The translations under genes were made by a program, and so were the position numbers. A model generated the notes under the pieces. It ran no database searches. It was not told the origin of the DNA and was given only the letters and a program-made list of their open reading frames with translations. A stretch of 64,000 nucleotides of DNA from Budorcas taxicolor. Its lineage: Eukaryota > Chordata > Mammalia > Artiodactyla > Bovidae. Positions 41,670-52,150 of the stretch are shown here, in pieces; within the stretch, counting starts at the first letter, position 1; every line of letters begins with the position of its first letter. The stretch is from contig NC_068926.1 of assembly GCF_023091745.1 (NCBI RefSeq), positions 49,376,001 to 49,440,000 on the forward strand, in the 5' to 3' direction.

Positions 41670-42125
41670 GCCTTGTGTTCATTTTCTCTTGCTTCTATAA
41701 CCAACCACCATAAACTCAGCAGCTTAAAAACCCACACATTTATTATCCTGAAGCCCTAAAATCATGGTGCCAGCAGGGCTGTGTTCCGTGTGGAGCTCTA
41801 GGGTAGAACCCTTTCTATGCCTTTTCCAGCTTCTATGGACCAGCATTCCTTGGCCTTTGTTTTATCATGTTTATGATTTCTGCTTTCATTGTCCCATTGT
41901 TGACTCTGACCTCCCACCTCCCTCTAATTGGGACTTCTGTGATTGTACTGGTTCTACCTGGATAAACCATGAATCATCTCAAGATAATCGAATATCATGA
42001 TTCTTAATTGAATCAACTTGCAAAGTCCCAGTTCCCAAATAAAGTAGCATATTCACAGGTTCTGAGGATGAGGACTTGACCATCTTTAGAGGAAATCATC
42101 TTGTCCCTCATAGAGACACACCTTT
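41670..42125 (-). mobile_element. MLT1-type MaLR LTR
   Basis: Reverse of the MaLR LTR pattern: ttgcttctataaccaaccac (41,690), actcagcagcttaaaaaccc, gtgccagcagggctgtgttc (41,768), then tattcacaggttctgaggat (42,050). Old, no internal region. MaLR elements belong to the ERVL group of ancient mammalian retroviral-like repeats. Confidence 0.7.
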
Positions 42126-42129
42126 CTAA

Positions 42130-42930
42130 GGCCTTGATTTCACCCTTTTCTCCGAAATGTGCTTGCTTCTCTCTCTTGCAGTCTTTCCTTCTGGTAAATA
42201 GCAACAGCTTTTATTAAATGTATTTTTAATGACCAAAAAAATGACCATGAGTCTGATACACTTCTCAAAGTCATGGCACCCTTGCTTGACCTTTAAAAAA
42301 TATCTATTAAACAAATACAGATTTACAAAAAAAAAAAAAAAAAATGAGGCAGGGAGGGAGGGAGGGAAGGGAGAAATGAAACAAACAAATGTCTGAAATT
42401 AACAATAAAAGGGCTTTCAGTTTTACCTAACTTCAATTTTCTTCCTTCACGCTCATCAGTAAATGTAATGAAATAAACCTTTCAGCCAAATTATCAGATT
42501 TTGCAAGAAACACTGTAGAGTTGAAACAAGGGACACACCATTTCAACCAGATGTTTGAAAAGAGATAGCTGCCATTCTTAACTTGTTCTGACAAGTTATT
42601 TTATTTAGAGAAAACAATTTTCCTAAAGTTGACTTCACTGAGTCATTTAAGATTAGAAGGCAAGGCCTAGCATTGACCTTGACCTGATCCGTGTCCTCCA
42701 CGATATGTGGAGGTCACTGTGCTCAGGGAGTTTGAATGACGTATGTCTTCTCCTTGGCTGGAGATGGTATCCAGGTATATTTTAGGTAGAGGATGCAGAT
42801 GACCAGGAATAAAGAGAGCCTGAGAGTCTGGATGGGTGATGCAAGAAGTGAAGCATGCTGGGGGATTTTCTCGGTGCACACTTTTTATTTGCAATATTTT
42901 TTAACTTGATACTAAACAGATTTGTTTTTA
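42130..42930. other. Unassigned DNA with simple repeats
   Basis: Poly-A at about 42,329-42,345 followed by a (GGGA)n-like tract at 42,350-42,372; otherwise nothing recognised. Confidence 0.45.
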
Positions 42931-42934
42931 GTTT

Positions 42935-43000
42935 CCTTTTTTAAAAATTTTAATGGAAATATAATTGATTTACAATGTTGTATTCATTTCAGGTGTATTA
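42935..43000 (-). mobile_element. L1 3' end fragment
   Basis: gaaatataattgatttacaa (42,956) and gtattcatttcaggtgta. About 65 bp. Confidence 0.7.
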
Positions 43001-43231
43001 TTTGTATTTTAAATACTTCTCTAAACAAATATAGACTCTCCCAACTTTGGAAATAACTAGCCCTCTTGCTCTATTGCTGACTCACTTTGGGTGAAGATGT
43101 GGCTTCCAAAAAGAGTTTAACTGTCCTCTGAACCCTGTCACACAGAACGACACAGCATAAATGTCCAAGCAAACATAATTTCCACTCATCTTCAGTGTTA
43201 GTAAAAAAACAGCAAGAAGTGGGGGCTTCAG

Positions 43232-43349
43232 GGACTTCCATTCACTGGCTGTCCAGTGGTTAAGACACTGCACTCCCACTACAGGGGGCAGGTTTGATCC
43301 CTGGGCCAAGAACTAAGATCCTGCATGCCACTCAGCCAGAAAAAGAGGA
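43232..43349 (+). mobile_element. Short CHR-2-type SINE with exact TSD
   Basis: TSD ggggcttcag at 43,222-43,231 and 43,350-43,359. The element holds only the tRNA-derived head (ggctgtccagtggttaagac, gtttgatccctgggccaaga) and lacks the A-rich end typical of longer copies. Confidence 0.92.
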
Positions 43350-43359
43350 GGGGCTTCAG

Positions 43360-43707
43360 CAAACTAGAAGGAAGTGCCCCTTGCAAAGGGGACTTTGTCT
43401 CTGACCACCCACCAGATGTGAATGAATCTAGTGTTTTAGCAGCTTCTATCGTTACAAAAGAAAATGCAAAATAAGCATTTTTACATGATGTGCTTTTCCA
43501 ATTATTTTTCCCTCAGAGGGCTGACAGCATTTCTTCATTATAACTTAAAAAAAAAAAACCGACACAACCGTAACTGACTTTTGTGAGCAATTTCTTTGAA
43601 TATCTAAATTCTGTAGAACATTAAAGTATTCTCTCCATACTTCAGGCAGGGATGTTCCCCTGAACCTTCCCTTTTGTATCATCCCTTATTCTGGGCCATT
43701 CTCCCTA
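43360..43707. other. Unassigned DNA
   Basis: Poly-A at 43,548-43,558; nothing else recognised. Confidence 0.35.
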
Positions 43708-43835
43708 TTCTTTTTTTCTTTAATCTGTTGACCCACTCAAGTCCTGACAAGTGAGATCTTAGTTCCCCAAACACGCATCAAAACTGCACCCCCTGCAGTA
43801 GAAGTCTAACCCACTGGACTGCCAGCAAAGTCTCT
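43708..43835 (-). mobile_element. CHR-2-type SINE, short
   Basis: gtgagatcttagttccccaa (43,752) and head ctaacccactggactgccag. Flanks ggccattctc and ggtccattctc may be a TSD. Confidence 0.87.
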
Positions 43836-43839
43836 GGTC

Positions 43840-44714
43840 CATTCTCTTTATGAGGCTTTCAACAAAGGTATTGACTTTCCCCAGCTCATCAGAAAAACCA
43901 ACACAAGAATCTAAGGCTCCCACCCTGAAGTCAAGAATAGTAAATTTGGCCTCATCAGATAGGCTGGATGTGGGGGTTACTATATTTATCTTCTCCAGAG
44001 CTTGTAAGTTTTCCTTATCGCCAAGGGGCAGAAATTAAGCAAAACTCCCACATGCTTCCTGTCTTACTTCATGCAATTTCCAGAGCCAGCAGGGCACTGG
44101 CTACACTTAGGGGCTGCAGGCAGTGGTGGGCGTGTGGCCAGAGCGCCTGGCAGAACGCACTGCTTGCTCCTAGGAGGCTGCAGTTTCTCGCCTTCCAATT
44201 TTCATGTGTTGTCAAATATTTTGATTTTTCAAATCTTCCTGAGTAGTTTGGACTCTCTGATGTAGTCACAGGAAAGACCATTTTGGTAGTTTTGAGTCTC
44301 TGGAAAGCAAATACTGGGGAGAGTTAGGAGCACACGGTCTGGGGGCCAATGACTGTGTGAGACTAAAGAGGAGGAAGCAGAATTGGGCAGAGAGGATTTG
44401 GGAAATGGATCTGATAATTTTTTCAGCCAATGTAGTGTCCAGGGCAGAGGTTCCCCACTGGAAGTGTTCTGACCTGGAGAGTATTAGCCAGACCCAGCAT
44501 CCCTGCTGTGATCCACTCAGTGATTGGCCAGCTGGCTGGGAAAAGCAAAAACCCAGGCAAATCCAGGAGGCAACAGGTGGAGCCCATCCGCTAAGGGGAC
44601 CCCTTGCAGCAAGTGGCACTCTGTGGAAATCCAGGCGGCACACCTTGATGGCAGGCCCCAAATGTCCCTGGAACGGACCTACTTCCACTCCTGAGCAGAG
44701 CTTGCTTACTTGAT

Positions 44715-44748
<34 letters not shown>

Positions 44749-44984
44749 AGGAGTGGATTTCATTCACTGACTCTTTCCTTCATTTAACAGATACTTACAG
44801 GGCTGTGTTTTTTCATTAGCCTTGTATACCAAGAAGAGCATCATTCCTTCCAAGAGCTGGAACTTTGGTGGGTGGTCAGGCCACTCCTCAGGGCTCCACA
44901 CCAAGGGACTGGGCTGCCAGTACATGTCACAGTGAAACAGAGAAGGGCTCTATGGGCCTTGCATCTCTATGTCCTCAGCCTGCC
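43840..44984. other. Unassigned DNA, with a long poly-T
   Basis: A run of about 28 T at about 44,719-44,746 is followed on its right by a faint MIR/L2-like end (44,760-44,800). The 165-codon minus frame 44,266-44,763 begins inside this tract (poly-Lys) and is spurious. No exon recognised. Confidence 0.45.
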
Positions 44985-45586
44985 TTTTCTCCATGGAAAA
45001 AATTTTAGCCAAAGGATAAGTTTAATCAGAAAAGCGAGAAAATGCAAAAACAAACAAACAAAACCCCCCAAAACAGACAGGACAATACAATAACAGTTTA
45101 GTCATTAAGCAAAGTCAAGGACATTTAGTTCCTCCTCAAGGGCTAAAGATAGTATTCTGAGCTCTCTTGTAGATACTGAAACCCCCACCAGGTGGAAGAA
45201 ATTAACTCCATGAGGACCAGACGAGGCCGTGACGTGAGCTGCCACAATTCTGAGAACTGGCCTCAGGGAAATGGGAACAAACTGACTCTGGTACTAAAGA
45301 TTAACTGTACTTAAAGCAATCAAGATGACAAGGATCAGACCACCGATGATCAATTTCCAGATGACTGTCAGAGCTGACTGCTGTTTCTGCATGTAGCCCC
45401 CTCCCTCAGGCTCTAAAAGCTCTTGCCCGCTGATTGTCAGTGGGGGCAGCCAGCCTTTGGACAGGAGTCCACCCTCCCCACCCAGTTGCCAGCATCTGAA
45501 ATTAAGAAAACTTTCTTCTCCATCAACCTGGCCCCTGTAATGGCTTTTGAGTGGAGAGCAGCCGGACTCCACTTTCAGTTACAACA
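44985..45586 (+). mobile_element. Probable ERV LTR
   Basis: Resembles a retroviral LTR 3' part: ctccatgaggaccagacgag, gggaacaaactgactctggt (45,272), ccacccagttgccagcatct (45,478), the aaattaagaaaactttc polyadenylation-like segment (45,497), ggcttttgagtggagagcag, and an end at cactttcagttaca. The left limit is uncertain. No env, pol or gag sequence is recognised. The 92-codon minus frame 45,294-45,572 is antisense to it. Confidence 0.5.
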
Positions 45587-45684
45587 GAGCGATGTGGATG
45601 TGTCAAGCCAGCTCCACACCCAATCTCTTGAACCAGAATTGATCTCCCATTGGACCTGCAAAATGAGTCTGTCTATCTGATCTT

Positions 45685-45814
45685 GAAAGTGAAAGTGAAG
45701 TCACTCAGTCATGTCTGACTCTTTTCGACCCCACGGACTGTAGCTTACCAGGTTCCTGCATACATGGGGTTTTCCAGGCAAGAATACTGGAATGGATTGC
45801 CATTTCCTTCTCCA
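45685..45814 (-). mobile_element. Bov-A single-unit SINE with TSD
   Basis: One Bov-A unit, no tRNA head: gaagtcactcagtcatgtct to the catttccttctcca end. TSD ctatctgatctt (45,673-45,684) against ctatctggtctt (45,815-45,826), one mismatch, which shows that a monomer inserted by itself. Confidence 0.93.
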
Positions 45815-45981
45815 CTATCTGGTCTTCCTGGTGGTTGAAAGTCTGGATGACTATAAAGAAGTGATAACTTCCATCTCTACATTTCATCTAAAACATACAT
45901 GGCTGACTACTAAAGATGAACTTCATTTCAGTTTCATTTGGGACCTAAGATTGGCTGAGCAGATTTCTTCTCAGGAGTCCC

Positions 45982-46096
45982 CTGGACTTCCCTGATGGTC
46001 GAGTGGTTAAGACTATGCATTTCCACTGCGTGAGGCGTGGGTTCAAGCCCTGGTCAGGGAAGATCCCATATGCCATGTGGTGCAGCCAAATAAAAG
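45982..46096 (+). mobile_element. Short CHR-2-type SINE
   Basis: gacttccctgatggtcgagt (45,986), gggttcaagccctggtcagg (46,039), short A-rich end. Flanks ggagtcccc and ggaatcccc suggest a diverged TSD. Confidence 0.88.
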
Positions 46097-46333
46097 GAAT
46101 CCCCAAATTGGTCAGCTGTATGGAGTTGAGGTCCAAAATCAGATATAGACAGGGGCCCTGAAACGATGTTTGAGACCTCAAAGCCACGGCAAGGGGAGAA
46201 ACCAGAGCAGTGGAGGAAAAGGCCAACAGAGATGGAAGCTAGACATAAATCATAAAGATAACAGCCAAGACTTAGATACTTCATTATAAGCTAAACTCTA
46301 AGCATGAGGCATTAAGACATTAATAGTTATGCT

Positions 46334-46535
46334 AATGGTGGCTCAGATGGTAAAGAATCTGCTTGAAATTCAGGAGTTCAGGTTCAGTTCTGGGGTTGGG
46401 AAGATGTCTGGAGAAGGGAATGGCTTCCCACTTCAGTATTCTTGCCTGGGAAATCCCATGAACAGAACAGCCTTGTTGGTTTCAGTCCATGATGTTGCAA
46501 AGAGTTGGACATGACTGAAATGACTTAGCACACAG
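46334..46535 (+). mobile_element. Bov-tA SINE
   Basis: tggtggctcagatggtaaag (46,336), body ctggagaagggaatggcttc, end gcaaagagttggacatgact (46,497). The first bases of the tRNA head are lost. Confidence 0.9.
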
Positions 46536-46536
46536 C

Positions 46537-46668
46537 ACAATAATAAGAGAGGCTGTTATTGTCCCTATTTTTCAAATGAGGAAACCGAGACTCTGAAAAT
46601 GGAGCAGAAAGAGAGACGGGGCAAGTTGCACTCAGTAGCAAGGACAGGATTTGAGAGACTAGCTACTG
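46537..46668 (+). repeat. MIR SINE 3' half
   Basis: ttattgtccctatttttcaa (46,556), then atgaggaaaccgagactctg (46,576) and agttgcactcagtagcaagg (46,624) follow the MIR core. Confidence 0.8.
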
Positions 46669-46669
46669 A

Positions 46670-47320
46670 TAAATCCAAGGTTCAGTGAGATAAATTCTTG
46701 TGCAGAATAAGACACACAGGAGCACTCACAGCTGGTACCCATGGGATTCCCCATTAGGAAGAGTAGTCATGTTCCTTTCCTCCACCCACTGGTATCCAGG
46801 CTTGCGGCAGCACTGATCGACTGGTGCACAGCCCTCCACACTCCCACCCAGGCAGCAGATACGGTTCACATGTACCAGCCATAGCTGAGCTGTCACGCTC
46901 ATCATGTTTGTGAAATTTCCTCACTTGAGTCTTTAGCGGGCACACCATTTATTACTCTAGGATATTCAAATTGCCCATTGGCTGTCCAGAAATTGAAGCA
47001 ATGTCACCCCAAGCACATATTGCACAAGTTACCGTTTGCACTGACCGTGATCTTGGAGTATCTAATGCAGAGAAATCCTGCTGTGGATGGGAATGTGGGT
47101 GAAATTTAAGACCACTGGCCTCAAATGCCGACACCATGATGAACTGGAGGTGATAAAATGGTCATTTTGCAGGTGGCTGGATGTAATAAAAGATTTACCA
47201 TGGTTGACCAGGGAGCCTTTTCTAGGAGGGTGGATGGATTTCTTAGGAGGAATAAGCTCCAGCAAAACCCACCTTCCCTCGCTTCATCGCAGGATTGTTT
47301 GGCCTGGAGTTGACAGCTAC
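46670..47320. other. Unassigned DNA
   Basis: Nothing recognised across about 650 bp. Confidence 0.4.
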
Positions 47321-47329
47321 ATTAATTAA

Positions 47330-47560
47330 GAAGACAATAACTCTTCACTGAGCAGCTGCTGTGTGTCAAGGAGTGCCTGAGGCTTGGGTATAAAACATGA
47401 AAAAAAAAAAAAGGCAGATGAAAATCCCCTCTCTCATGGGACTTGAATTCTAGTGGGGAAGACAGAAAATAAACAGATATATTAGTGAAACGTGCAGTAC
47501 CTCTGAGGCTGTTGGTACAGCAAGGAAGAGGAAGAAGGAGCATGATTGGTAGGCGGGGAT
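47330..47560 (+). repeat. Ancient mammalian repeat (family unsure)
   Basis: cagctgctgtgtgtcaagga (47,354), ctctctcatgggacttgaat (47,431), tctagtggggaagacag and aaataaacagatat follow a widespread mammalian repeat I recognise but cannot name with certainty (L2/MIR3-like). Confidence 0.45.
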
Positions 47561-47599
47561 ACAATTTTAGGAAATTGGTTAGGAATGTCATGCTGAAGG

Positions 47600-48048
47600 G
47601 ACTTCCCTGGTGGTCCAGTGGCTAAGACTCCGTACTTCCAGTGCAGGGGGCCCAGGGTTCAACCCCTGGTCAGGGAATTCAGTCCCACAGGCTGCAACTA
47701 AGAGCTCACAGTAGTAGTAGGTGGTAGCTTAGTCGCTAAGTTGTGTCCAACTCTTGTGACCCCATGGACTGTAGTCCCAGGTTCCTCTGTCCATGGGATT
47801 CTCCAGGCAAGAAAACTGGAGTGGGTTGCCATTCCCTTCTCCAGGGGATCTTTCCAACCCAGGAATCAAACCCGGGTCTTCTGTATTGCAGGCAGTTTCT
47901 TTATCCACTGAGCTCCAGAGAAGCCCAAGAGCTCTCATGCCACAACTAAAGATCTGGTGTGCTACAAAAGACCCTGCCTGGTGCAACAAAGATGGAAGAT
48001 CCTGCTTGCCGCAGCTAAGACCCAACACAGCAAGATAAATAAATACTT
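47600..48048 (+). mobile_element. CHR-2-type SINE split by Bov-tA
   Basis: Left arm 47,600-47,710 (gacttccctggtggtccagt, cccctggtcagggaattcag). Right arm 47,927-48,048 (tcatgccacaactaaagatc, cagctaagacccaacacagc, then aataaataaa). Confidence 0.92.
47711..47926 (-). mobile_element. Bov-tA SINE inside CHR-2
   Basis: TSD aagagctcaca (47,700-47,710) against aagagctctca (47,927-47,937), one mismatch. Body ccatgggattctccaggcaa; head gcaggcagtttctttatcca. Confidence 0.94.
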
Positions 48049-48049
48049 T

Positions 48050-50126
48050 TAAAAATATGAAGTGTACAACAGTCTCCATTCTCCAGTTTACATATGGGAT
48101 GACTGGGCACATGTGAGAAAAAAGCAGCCAATCTAAAAGGAGGAAGAAAGTCAGAAATCTATTACTTTTTTTTCATCAATACAAGATCACGAGAACATTT
48201 ACTAAGTGACTCAGGAAAGTATTCTTTCACTTTCTGATGTACTCTGAATACACTCTTAGAAGCAACTACTAGATAAACAAACAACAAACCCCAAACCCAT
48301 CTGGGCACCTTAGAGAATGTCAGGAGTGCCTGATAGAGTTGGGGGAGGGAGTGTGGCTGCCCTATGCTGGGCAGGAAGGAGATCCCCTCTCTGTCATAAG
48401 TATGCAGTCGGTGTGGCCTATTTTCCATTTTTCTTCAAGTTACAGGTCCCCAGCTCGCCTTGCTGGGATCCAGAATATGTTACTCGAGTCAATGACCTGA
48501 ATGCAGTTTTTTCTTCATCTGTCTCTTAGGCAACATACTGATTGAAATTCAACCTGGAGTTATGTAATCGTGTTTGAAGGACGTGGGCCCATCACACTGG
48601 TGTGAATGTTGTTGGACAGATGCATGATGCTTTCATCCCAGATGCCTCCTAATGGTGCTATTTGAGATGCGGCGAGAAAACATTAGTGGAAGTATTTGTA
48701 ATTCTCAGCAAATGTCGTCAAAATGCCCCCCAGAAACACATATGGACTCACGAACAGGCTTTTCAACCATACAGAGGAAGTGATGGAAATTCTATCTTCA
48801 GCTATAGATTAACTTGGGGAATTTGGAAACATCCCACACTAGCTCTGTGCTGGAGATACCTATGAATTTCAATCTGTCAATACCCACAAATAATTCTGGG
48901 ATGTTTCAAACACACAGATGGGGAGCTCAGGACATCTGGTTTACCAGCCTCTCTTCAGCTAGCTGAGTGAGTCTATGAGCTCCTGTTGGCTGCCAGGCAC
49001 CATGATGATTTCACGCATGTGGCTGTCTCTCTGTCTGAGTCAATACAGTTAACTCAATCGATGGAGTTATTGTTCTGAACCCAAAATGTCTCTCCATTTC
49101 ATATCTTACTTTTGTTCCTCATAGCGTGTAAGCGTGGTATTAATTTTTGAGTGGCAGATTCCTCCCAGCTCTATGAAAATGATGAAAGAAATAAGAGAGA
49201 GACTGTTGAGCACTCGCTTGACATACCTTTTCATTTCCGCAGTTACATCATAGCAGAGAGACAACTATTAGAGTCTTGTGTAAAGTTTTATAATGAATCC
49301 AGTAAATGATAGGAGTGTCTGAGCATCAACAATTCTCATTTGAGAGGTGTTTCTCCTCCAATACATTTTTTATTCCCAATAACTGGTGTTCCCCAATGAT
49401 TGGTGTCATGAAGCCACTAGGGTAAAAAGCCTTAAGAGAAATTCATTAGGATGTGTCCTTTGTTACAGCACAGGAATGGTGGGCTGTAGTCATCTCCCCT
49501 CTGTGGATTTAATCTGAACCCAAATGTAGGCATTTGCTGCAGGGATCACTAACATGAAAATGTTAAAATTGTCAAGGCAAGCTCAGATATATCGTTTGAG
49601 AATTGTGTTTGATTTCCTTCTCCTATAGCACTGGAGGGAATGCCTGAGTCTTGTTACTACCTTTCTGATTGAAAAGACTGTGTGCTTCTTGGCTAATAAC
49701 CACTTAAGCCTGCATCCTGAGTTATCTCAACATGGCAAGCTCACTGCCAATGGAAATCTACCCATAAAGAAGAAGAAAAATTCAAATTAGGTGATACCAT
49801 CAAAGTCCATCATTTAATCCATAAAGATGAAAGTTTTCGCTCACCAACATGCACCTCTTACCATCTCAATGAAGCTTTCTTGAATTCATGGAGAAGCTGA
49901 TGCTACAAAAATTTTATTTCTAGAAGAAAAATAAGGAATGAAAAAAAGAATATATGTGGATTTGGTTCTTTTACTTTCTGCTCCTTTTTAAAAAATTATC
50001 TAACCCCTGCCAAGCCCCACCTAGCTTGGGATCAGAGTTCTGCATTTGCATGGTCCAGAGTAGGCTTTCTGAACAGGGAGCACTTGTGAAAGGATAACAA
50101 AACTTATTCCCCAGGGGAAAAAAAAA
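48050..50126. other. Repeat-poor stretch
   Basis: About 2.1 kb with no repeat family recognised. The 88-codon minus frame 48,162-48,428 and the 67-codon plus frame 48,662-48,865 show no domain. A candidate for comparison with other mammals. Confidence 0.45.
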
Positions 50127-50312
50127 AGTGGCTATAAGCTCAGTTGGTAAAGAATCCAGCTGTATTGCGGGAGACCTGGGTTCAATCCCTGGGTTGGGAA
50201 GATCCTCTAGAGAAGGGAAAGGTTATCCACTCCAGTTTCTGGCCTAGAGAATTTCATGGACTGTATAGTCCATGGGGTTGCAAAGAGTCAGACACGACTG
50301 AACAACTTTCAT
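50127..50312 (+). mobile_element. Bov-tA SINE
   Basis: gctataagctcagttggtaa (50,131), gggttcaatccctgggttgg (50,178), end gcaaagagtcagacacgact (50,280). The first bases of the head are replaced by a poly-A stretch at 50,117-50,127. Confidence 0.92.
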
Positions 50313-50830
50313 GGACTTCACATAAGTCTTTACCAGGTACAATGACAGCAATGAGACATCATCATCATCGTTATTACCACCATCTAATTGTGAAAGCAAT
50401 CACGAACAAGTACTGTGTCTTCTTTATTCACCGTTGGCTTACTAGGCTCAGACTGCCATCAAAAATACCAAAGACTGGATGGCTTAAACAACAGAAATGT
50501 ATTTCCCACAGTTCTGTAGGCTAACTGTTCAAGATCAAGGTTGTAGCCAATTCAGTTTTTGGTGGGACTTCTTGACATGAAGACAGCTGACTTCTTTTGG
50601 TGTGCTCACATTGCAGGGAGAGAGCGACAGAGGTAGAAGGCAGGACAGAGAGAGACAGCATGTTCTGGCATCTTTTCTTCAATTCAGTTCAGTTGCTCCG
50701 TTATTTCTGACTCTTTGCGATCCTACGGACTGCAGCATGCCAGGCTTCCCTGTCCATCACCAGTTCCTTTGGGATTTCCTTTGGGATTGACTGGTTTGAT
50801 CTCCTTGCAGTCCAAAAGACTCTCAAGAGT

Positions 50831-51027
50831 CCCTTGTGGCTCAGCTGGTAAAAAATCTGTCTGCAATGTGGGACACCTGGGTTTGATCCCTGGTTTGGGA
50901 AGATCCCCTGGAGAAGGGAAAGGCTACTCACTCCAATATTCTGGCCTGGAGAATTCCATGGACTGTATAGTCCTTATGGTCACAAAGAGTCAGACACAAC
51001 TGAGTGAATTTCACTTTCACTTTCTCT
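50831..51027 (+). mobile_element. Bov-tA SINE inside BovB
   Basis: cccttgtggctcagctggta (50,831), gggtttgatccctggtttgg (50,879), end ttcactttcactttctc. The SINE has landed in a copy of the LINE whose 3' end it shares. Confidence 0.93.
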
Positions 51028-51725
51028 TTCTTCTCCAACACCACAGTTCAAAAGTATCAATTCTTCGGCACTCAGCTTTCTTTATAGTCCAACTCTCACA
51101 TCCATACATGACTACTGGAAAAATCATAGCTTTGACTAGACAGAACTTTGTTGGAAAGGTAATATCTCTGCTTTTTAATATGCTGTCTAGGTTGGTCATA
51201 GCTTTTCTTCCAAGGAGCAAGCATCTTTTAATTTCATGTCTGCAGTCACTATCTTCAGTGATTTTGGAGCCCAAGAAAAAAATGCCAGTTTCCATTGTTT
51301 CCCCATTTATTTGCCATGAAGTGATGGATTCAGATGCAATGATCTTAGTTTTTTGAATGTTGAGTTTTATGCCAGCTTTTTCACTCTCATCTTTCACTTT
51401 CATCAAGAGGCTCTTCAGTTCCTCTTTACTTTCTGCCATAAGGGTGGTGTCATCTGTGTATCTGAGGTTATTGATATTTCTCCCGGCAATTCTGATTCCA
51501 GCTTGTGCTTCATCTAGCCCAGCAGTACTCTGCATATAAGTTAAATATGCAGGGTGACAATATACAGCTTTGATGTACTCCTTTCCCAATTTGGAACCAG
51601 TCTGTTGTTTCATGTCCGGTTCTAACTGTTGCTTCTTGACCTGCATACAGATTTCTCAGGAGGCAGGTCAGGTGGTCTGGTATTCCCACCTCTTTAAGAA
51701 TTTTCCACAGTTTGTTGTAATCCAC
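51017..51725 (-). pseudogene. BovB RT domain remnant with YTDD
   Basis: Two overlapping frames carry RT sequence. The upstream frame (51,725-51,510) has LLRNLYAGQEATVRTGHETT and GKGVHQSCILSPC. The downstream frame (51,646-51,017) has motif C as YTDD at residues 63-66 (51,460-51,449) instead of YADD, then ESEKAGIKLNIQKTKIIASE and the CRRIDTFELWCWRR segment. A frameshift near 51,540-51,640 joins them. Beyond 51,725 to about 51,950 the minus strand continues into motif A (FVDYAKPLTV-like, frameshifted) and the finger motifs. Inactive. Confidence 0.88.
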
Positions 51726-52150
51726 ACTGTCAAAGGCTTGGCATAGTCAACAAAGCAGAAATTGATGTTTTTCTGGAACTCTCTTGCTTCTTCTATGATC
51801 CAATGGATGTTGGCAATTTGATCTCTGGTTCATCTGCCTTTTCTAAATCCAGCTTGAACATCTGGAAGTTCACGGTTCACGTACTGTTGAAGCTTGGCTT
51901 GGAGAAATTTGAGCATTACTTTGCTGGCGTGTGAGATGAGTGCAATTGCCTGGTAGTTTGAACATTCTTTAGCATTGCCTTTTTTGGGGGGGCAATTGGA
52001 AAACTGGCATATCTCCTTATAAGGGCACTAAATCTATAACCTCATTTAACCTAATTACTTCCCAAAGCTCCCATCTCTAAATATTTGGCAATGAGGGTTT
52101 TAATGTATGAATTTTAAGGGGACAAAATATTCAGTCCCTGGCAACTGTCT

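Larger units (their letters stand above)
50682..52003 (-). mobile_element. Longest BovB copy, internally deleted
   Basis: Starts with the attcagttcagttgctccgt 3' end. About 240 bp present in other copies is missing after gtccatcaccagttcc, with a small tttgggatttcc repeat at the scar. A Bov-tA interrupts it at 50,831-51,027. It then runs from the RT C-terminal region past motif C and motif A to the NYR...IALIS region near 51,940. The 7-bp flank ctggcat (50,665-50,671; 52,004-52,010) is a likely TSD. Confidence 0.9.
50430..52150 (-). mobile_element. MLT1/MST-type MaLR LTR, split by BovB
   Basis: Left arm 50,430-50,681: gactgccatcaaaaatacca, gatggcttaaacaacagaaa (50,477), cacagttctgtaggctaact (50,508), caagatcaaggttgtagcca. 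Right arm from 52,004: ctccttataagggcactaaa (52,013), aattacttcccaaagctccc, gaattttaaggggacaaaat (52,110). The arms are collinear. Confidence 0.75.

Noticed and set aside
44719..44746. Processed pseudogene signalled by the long poly-T
   Set aside because: Sequence to its right shows no coding remnant; it merges into an MIR/L2-like end and then LTR sequence, and no TSD was seen.
44266..44763. 165-codon minus-strand open frame
   Set aside because: It starts in a poly-T/poly-A tract (poly-Lys), has no domain, and overlaps a 118-codon frame on the other strand. Chance frame.
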